Shown here: one piece after another, positions 6,126 to 7,537 of the stretch | How positions within the stretch are numbered: the stretch's first letter is position 1 | Layout: each line of letters begins with the position of its first letter | Origin: Methanosarcinales archaeon | GTDB taxonomy: Archaea; Halobacteriota; Methanosarcinia; Methanosarcinales; Methanocomedenaceae | Length of the DNA: 7,537 nucleotides | NCBI GenBank assembly: GCA_023136155.1 | Contig: JAGLRT010000006.1 | Span: 1-7,537 of the forward strand | Direction: 5' to 3' | Notes under the pieces: model-generated | The model's database searches: none | Told to the model about the DNA's origin: nothing | What the model saw: the letters and a program-made list of their open reading frames with translations, nothing else | Made by a program: the position numbers and the translations under genes

Positions 6126-7295
6126 CCTGTTCCTCGAAAGTATATGTACAACAGCAGTACCGCCGGAACCGCCCACGTTATGGGTCATCCCGACTTCGGC
6201 GCCGTCCACCTGGCGCTTGCCTGCAGTTCCCCGTAGCTGCTGGGTAAGTTCCACTGCCTGCTTGATACCTGTGGCACCGACCGGATGTCCGCAGGCTTTC
6301 AGGCCGCCGGATGTATTCACCGGTATCCGCCCACCGATGGCAGTTTCGCCTGCTTCCGTAGCCCTGCCGCCATCCCCCTTCTTGAAAAATCCAAGGTCTT
6401 CAATGGCACAAATTTCAGCTATGGTAAAGCAGTCATGAACCTCAACCATGTCGATATCGTCCGGTGTCATTCCTGCCATTTTGTAAGCCCTCTGACCTGC
6501 TACAACAGATGAGTCCAACGTAGTGATATCTGCCCTGTCATGCAGGGAGATGGTACCACTAGCCTGGGTTGTGGCCTTCACATACACTGGTGTATCAGTA
6601 TATTTTTTTGCAATATCAGCCGCAGCTACCACAACAGCAGACGATCCATCCGATATAGGCGAGCAGTCGAACATATGCAGCGGGTCTGCCACCATATTTG
6701 AATTCAATACCGTATCAATAGTAATCTCATTCCTGAACTGGGCAATAGGATTCATGGTCCCATTATGATGGTTCTTCACAGAGGCCGCTGCCAATTGCTC
6801 AGAAGTGGTGCCGTATTTATGCATGTGAAGTCTGGCAATCATGGCATACAATCCCGGAAATGTGGCGCCCATGATACCTTCCCATTCCCTGTCAGCAGCC
6901 GCTGCCAGTGCATCAGTGGCCGTATCCATGCCCACATCCGTCATCTTCTCGGCACCTGCTGCTATCACAATATTATCATGTCCGGAAGCCACTGACAATA
7001 TGGCCTGGCGTAGTGCAAGACCACCTGAAGCACATGCAGCTTCAACTCTTGTTGCAGGGACATTCAGGGTGCTGGCAAGCCCGGCATAATCAGCGATGAG
7101 ACTGCCAATATGTTCCTGTTCAACAAACCTACCGCCGCTCATGTTGCCAACATACAGGCTGTCTATCTCTTCACCCTGGATACCTGAATCTTCGATTGCA
7201 GAAACGCCGGCTTCCACGAACAGGTCCCTGAAGGAACGGTCCCACAGTTCTCCGAACTTGGTACAGCCAATTCCAATAATTGCTACATCTCTCAT
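6123..7295 (-). CDS. Thiolase (archaeal acetoacetyl-CoA thiolase, SCP2-thiolase-like)
   Basis: This 390-residue enzyme should condense two acetyl-CoA to acetoacetyl-CoA, the first step of the mevalonate pathway to archaeal isoprenoid lipids. The N-terminus MRDVAIIGIGCTKFGE is typical of the archaeal family. The nucleophilic Cys88 lies in VEAACASGG. The motif HDCF (287-290) replaces the NEAF-type motif of bacterial thiolases and marks the SCP2-like branch. CGHPVGATG (335-343) carries His337, and HNVGGSGG (372-379) is the final glycine-rich loop. Nothing is missing and the length is normal. It lies between HMG-CoA synthase and DUF35 and probably works in one complex with them, pulling the unfavourable condensation forward. 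I prefer the ATG at 7295, with AAGG about 10 bases before it; the ATG at 7304, which overlaps the upstream stop as ATGA, adds MIK and cannot be excluded. The gene is clearly richer in G+C than the exonuclease gene nearby. Confidence 0.92.
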   Translation of the reverse strand: MRDVAIIGIGCTKFGELWDRSFRDLFVEAGVSAIEDSGIQGEEIDSLYVGNMSGGRFVEQEHIGSLIADYAGLASTLNVPATRVEAACASGGLALRQAILSVASGHDNIVIAAGAEKMTDVGMDTATDALAAAADREWEGIMGATFPGLYAMIARLHMHKYGTTSEQLAAASVKNHHNGTMNPIAQFRNEITIDTVLNSNMVADPLHMFDCSPISDGSSAVVVAAADIAKKYTDTPVYVKATTQASGTISLHDRADITTLDSSVVAGQRAYKMAGMTPDDIDMVEVHDCFTIAEICAIEDLGFFKKGDGGRATEAGETAIGGRIPVNTSGGLKACGHPVGATGIKQAVELTQQLRGTAGKRQVDGAEVGMTHNVGGSGGTAVVHILSRNR

Positions 7296-7303
7296 TTTAA
7301 TCA
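7292..7303 (-). promoter_or_regulatory. HMG-CoA synthase-thiolase junction, same 12 bases as the next junction
   Basis: On the minus strand TGATTAAAATGA again holds the upstream stop TGA, the spacer TTAAA and the start ATG. AAAGG lies at 7310-7306. The identity with 6114-6125 supports the starts chosen for both downstream genes. Confidence 0.65.
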
Positions 7304-7537
7304 TACCTTTATCTTGCCTTTATGTTTGGCATAGGTGGCATAATCCATGTAAATAGGATTCTTAAGCAGTTCTTCAATTTTAGGCCCGGCATCACGTATC
7401 TCTTCAATCCTGTCGGTCACGGTGATGCTGAAAGCATCACTTCCCGCACCAGAGCCAAATGCCGTCATGAATATCCTGTCCCCTTCCACGGCCTGGTCAA
7501 GTATGGCAGCCAGTCCTATCATGCATGAGCCAGAATA
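7301..7537 (-). CDS. Hydroxymethylglutaryl-CoA synthase, archaeal type, C-terminal 78 residues
   Basis: Only the end of the gene is in the window; the frame stays open to the last base, and the Met at 7522 is internal. The visible part begins YSGSCMIGLAAILDQA and contains FGSGAGSDAFSI, both strongly conserved near the C-terminus of archaeal HMG-CoA synthases. The enzyme joins acetyl-CoA and acetoacetyl-CoA to HMG-CoA, the second step of the mevalonate pathway, in the cytoplasm. The catalytic Cys and the other active-site residues lie outside the window and cannot be checked. It is the first visible gene of the minus-strand operon with thiolase and DUF35. Its TGA is 5 bases before the thiolase start I prefer. 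Confidence 0.92.
   Translation of the reverse strand, partial: YSGSCMIGLAAILDQAVEGDRIFMTAFGSGAGSDAFSITVTDRIEEIRDAGPKIEELLKNPIYMDYATYAKHKGKIKV

Noticed and set aside
5833..6438. 201-codon plus-strand open frame across DUF35 and thiolase
   Set aside because: It is antisense to two strongly supported genes, and its Pro/Ser-rich translation is typical of a shadow of GC-rich coding sequence.
1..7537. CRISPR array, tRNA or rRNA genes
   Set aside because: No regularly spaced repeats and no tRNA or rRNA sequence patterns were seen on either strand.

Overview
The window reads as a fragment of an archaeal chromosome, most likely a euryarchaeon of the methanogen/ANME type (Methanosarcinales or relatives). 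Four things point there: an RNase P protein of the archaeal Rpp21/Rpr2 family (rnp4); an archaeal mevalonate-pathway cluster of HMG-CoA synthase, thiolase and DUF35 protein; TATA-like boxes about 25-30 bases before likely transcription starts, with very short or absent leaders; and a ribbon-helix-helix protein of a style I associate with methanogenic archaea. The lineage is inferred from gene content and was not tested by any search.

Layout, left to right. (1) Positions 1-1633, plus strand: the 3' part of an FtsX/MacB-type ABC permease, overlapping by 8 bases a complete LolD/MacB-type ATPase. Together they form an ABC exporter or lipoprotein-release-type machine. (2) 1683-2012, plus: rnp4, behind its own candidate TATA box. 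(3) 2094-4660: a divergent pair. On the minus strand is an unrecognised soluble, highly charged protein of 314 residues. On the plus strand is a 501-residue protein with an N-terminal ribbon-helix-helix DNA-binding domain, a long middle region, and a C-terminal segment resembling a V4R (4-vinyl reductase, small-molecule-binding) domain. They share a 116-base promoter region with a TATA-like box facing each way. (4) 4661-5002: an AT-rich gap holding a possible transposase relic and a perfect 12-base inverted repeat. It is followed by a low-GC DEDDh 3'-5' exonuclease gene (5003-5590) that looks imported, perhaps from bacteria. (5) 5728-7537, minus strand: an operon transcribed leftward as HMG-CoA synthase (N-terminal part outside the window), thiolase, then DUF35 OB-fold protein. 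Both gene junctions carry the same 12-base sequence, and an oligo-T terminator candidate follows the last gene.

How the genes work together. The mevalonate cluster encodes the three partners of the archaeal acetoacetyl-CoA thiolase/HMG-CoA synthase complex, which feeds isoprenoid and so archaeal lipid synthesis. The ABC pair is one transporter. The divergent pair is the best candidate for something undescribed: a probable ligand-responsive DNA-binding protein next to an unknown protein it may control. The evidence for this is arrangement and motif only.

Start codons were chosen by ribosome-binding sites, TATA spacing and domain boundaries. Several genes therefore start downstream of the longest possible reading frame.
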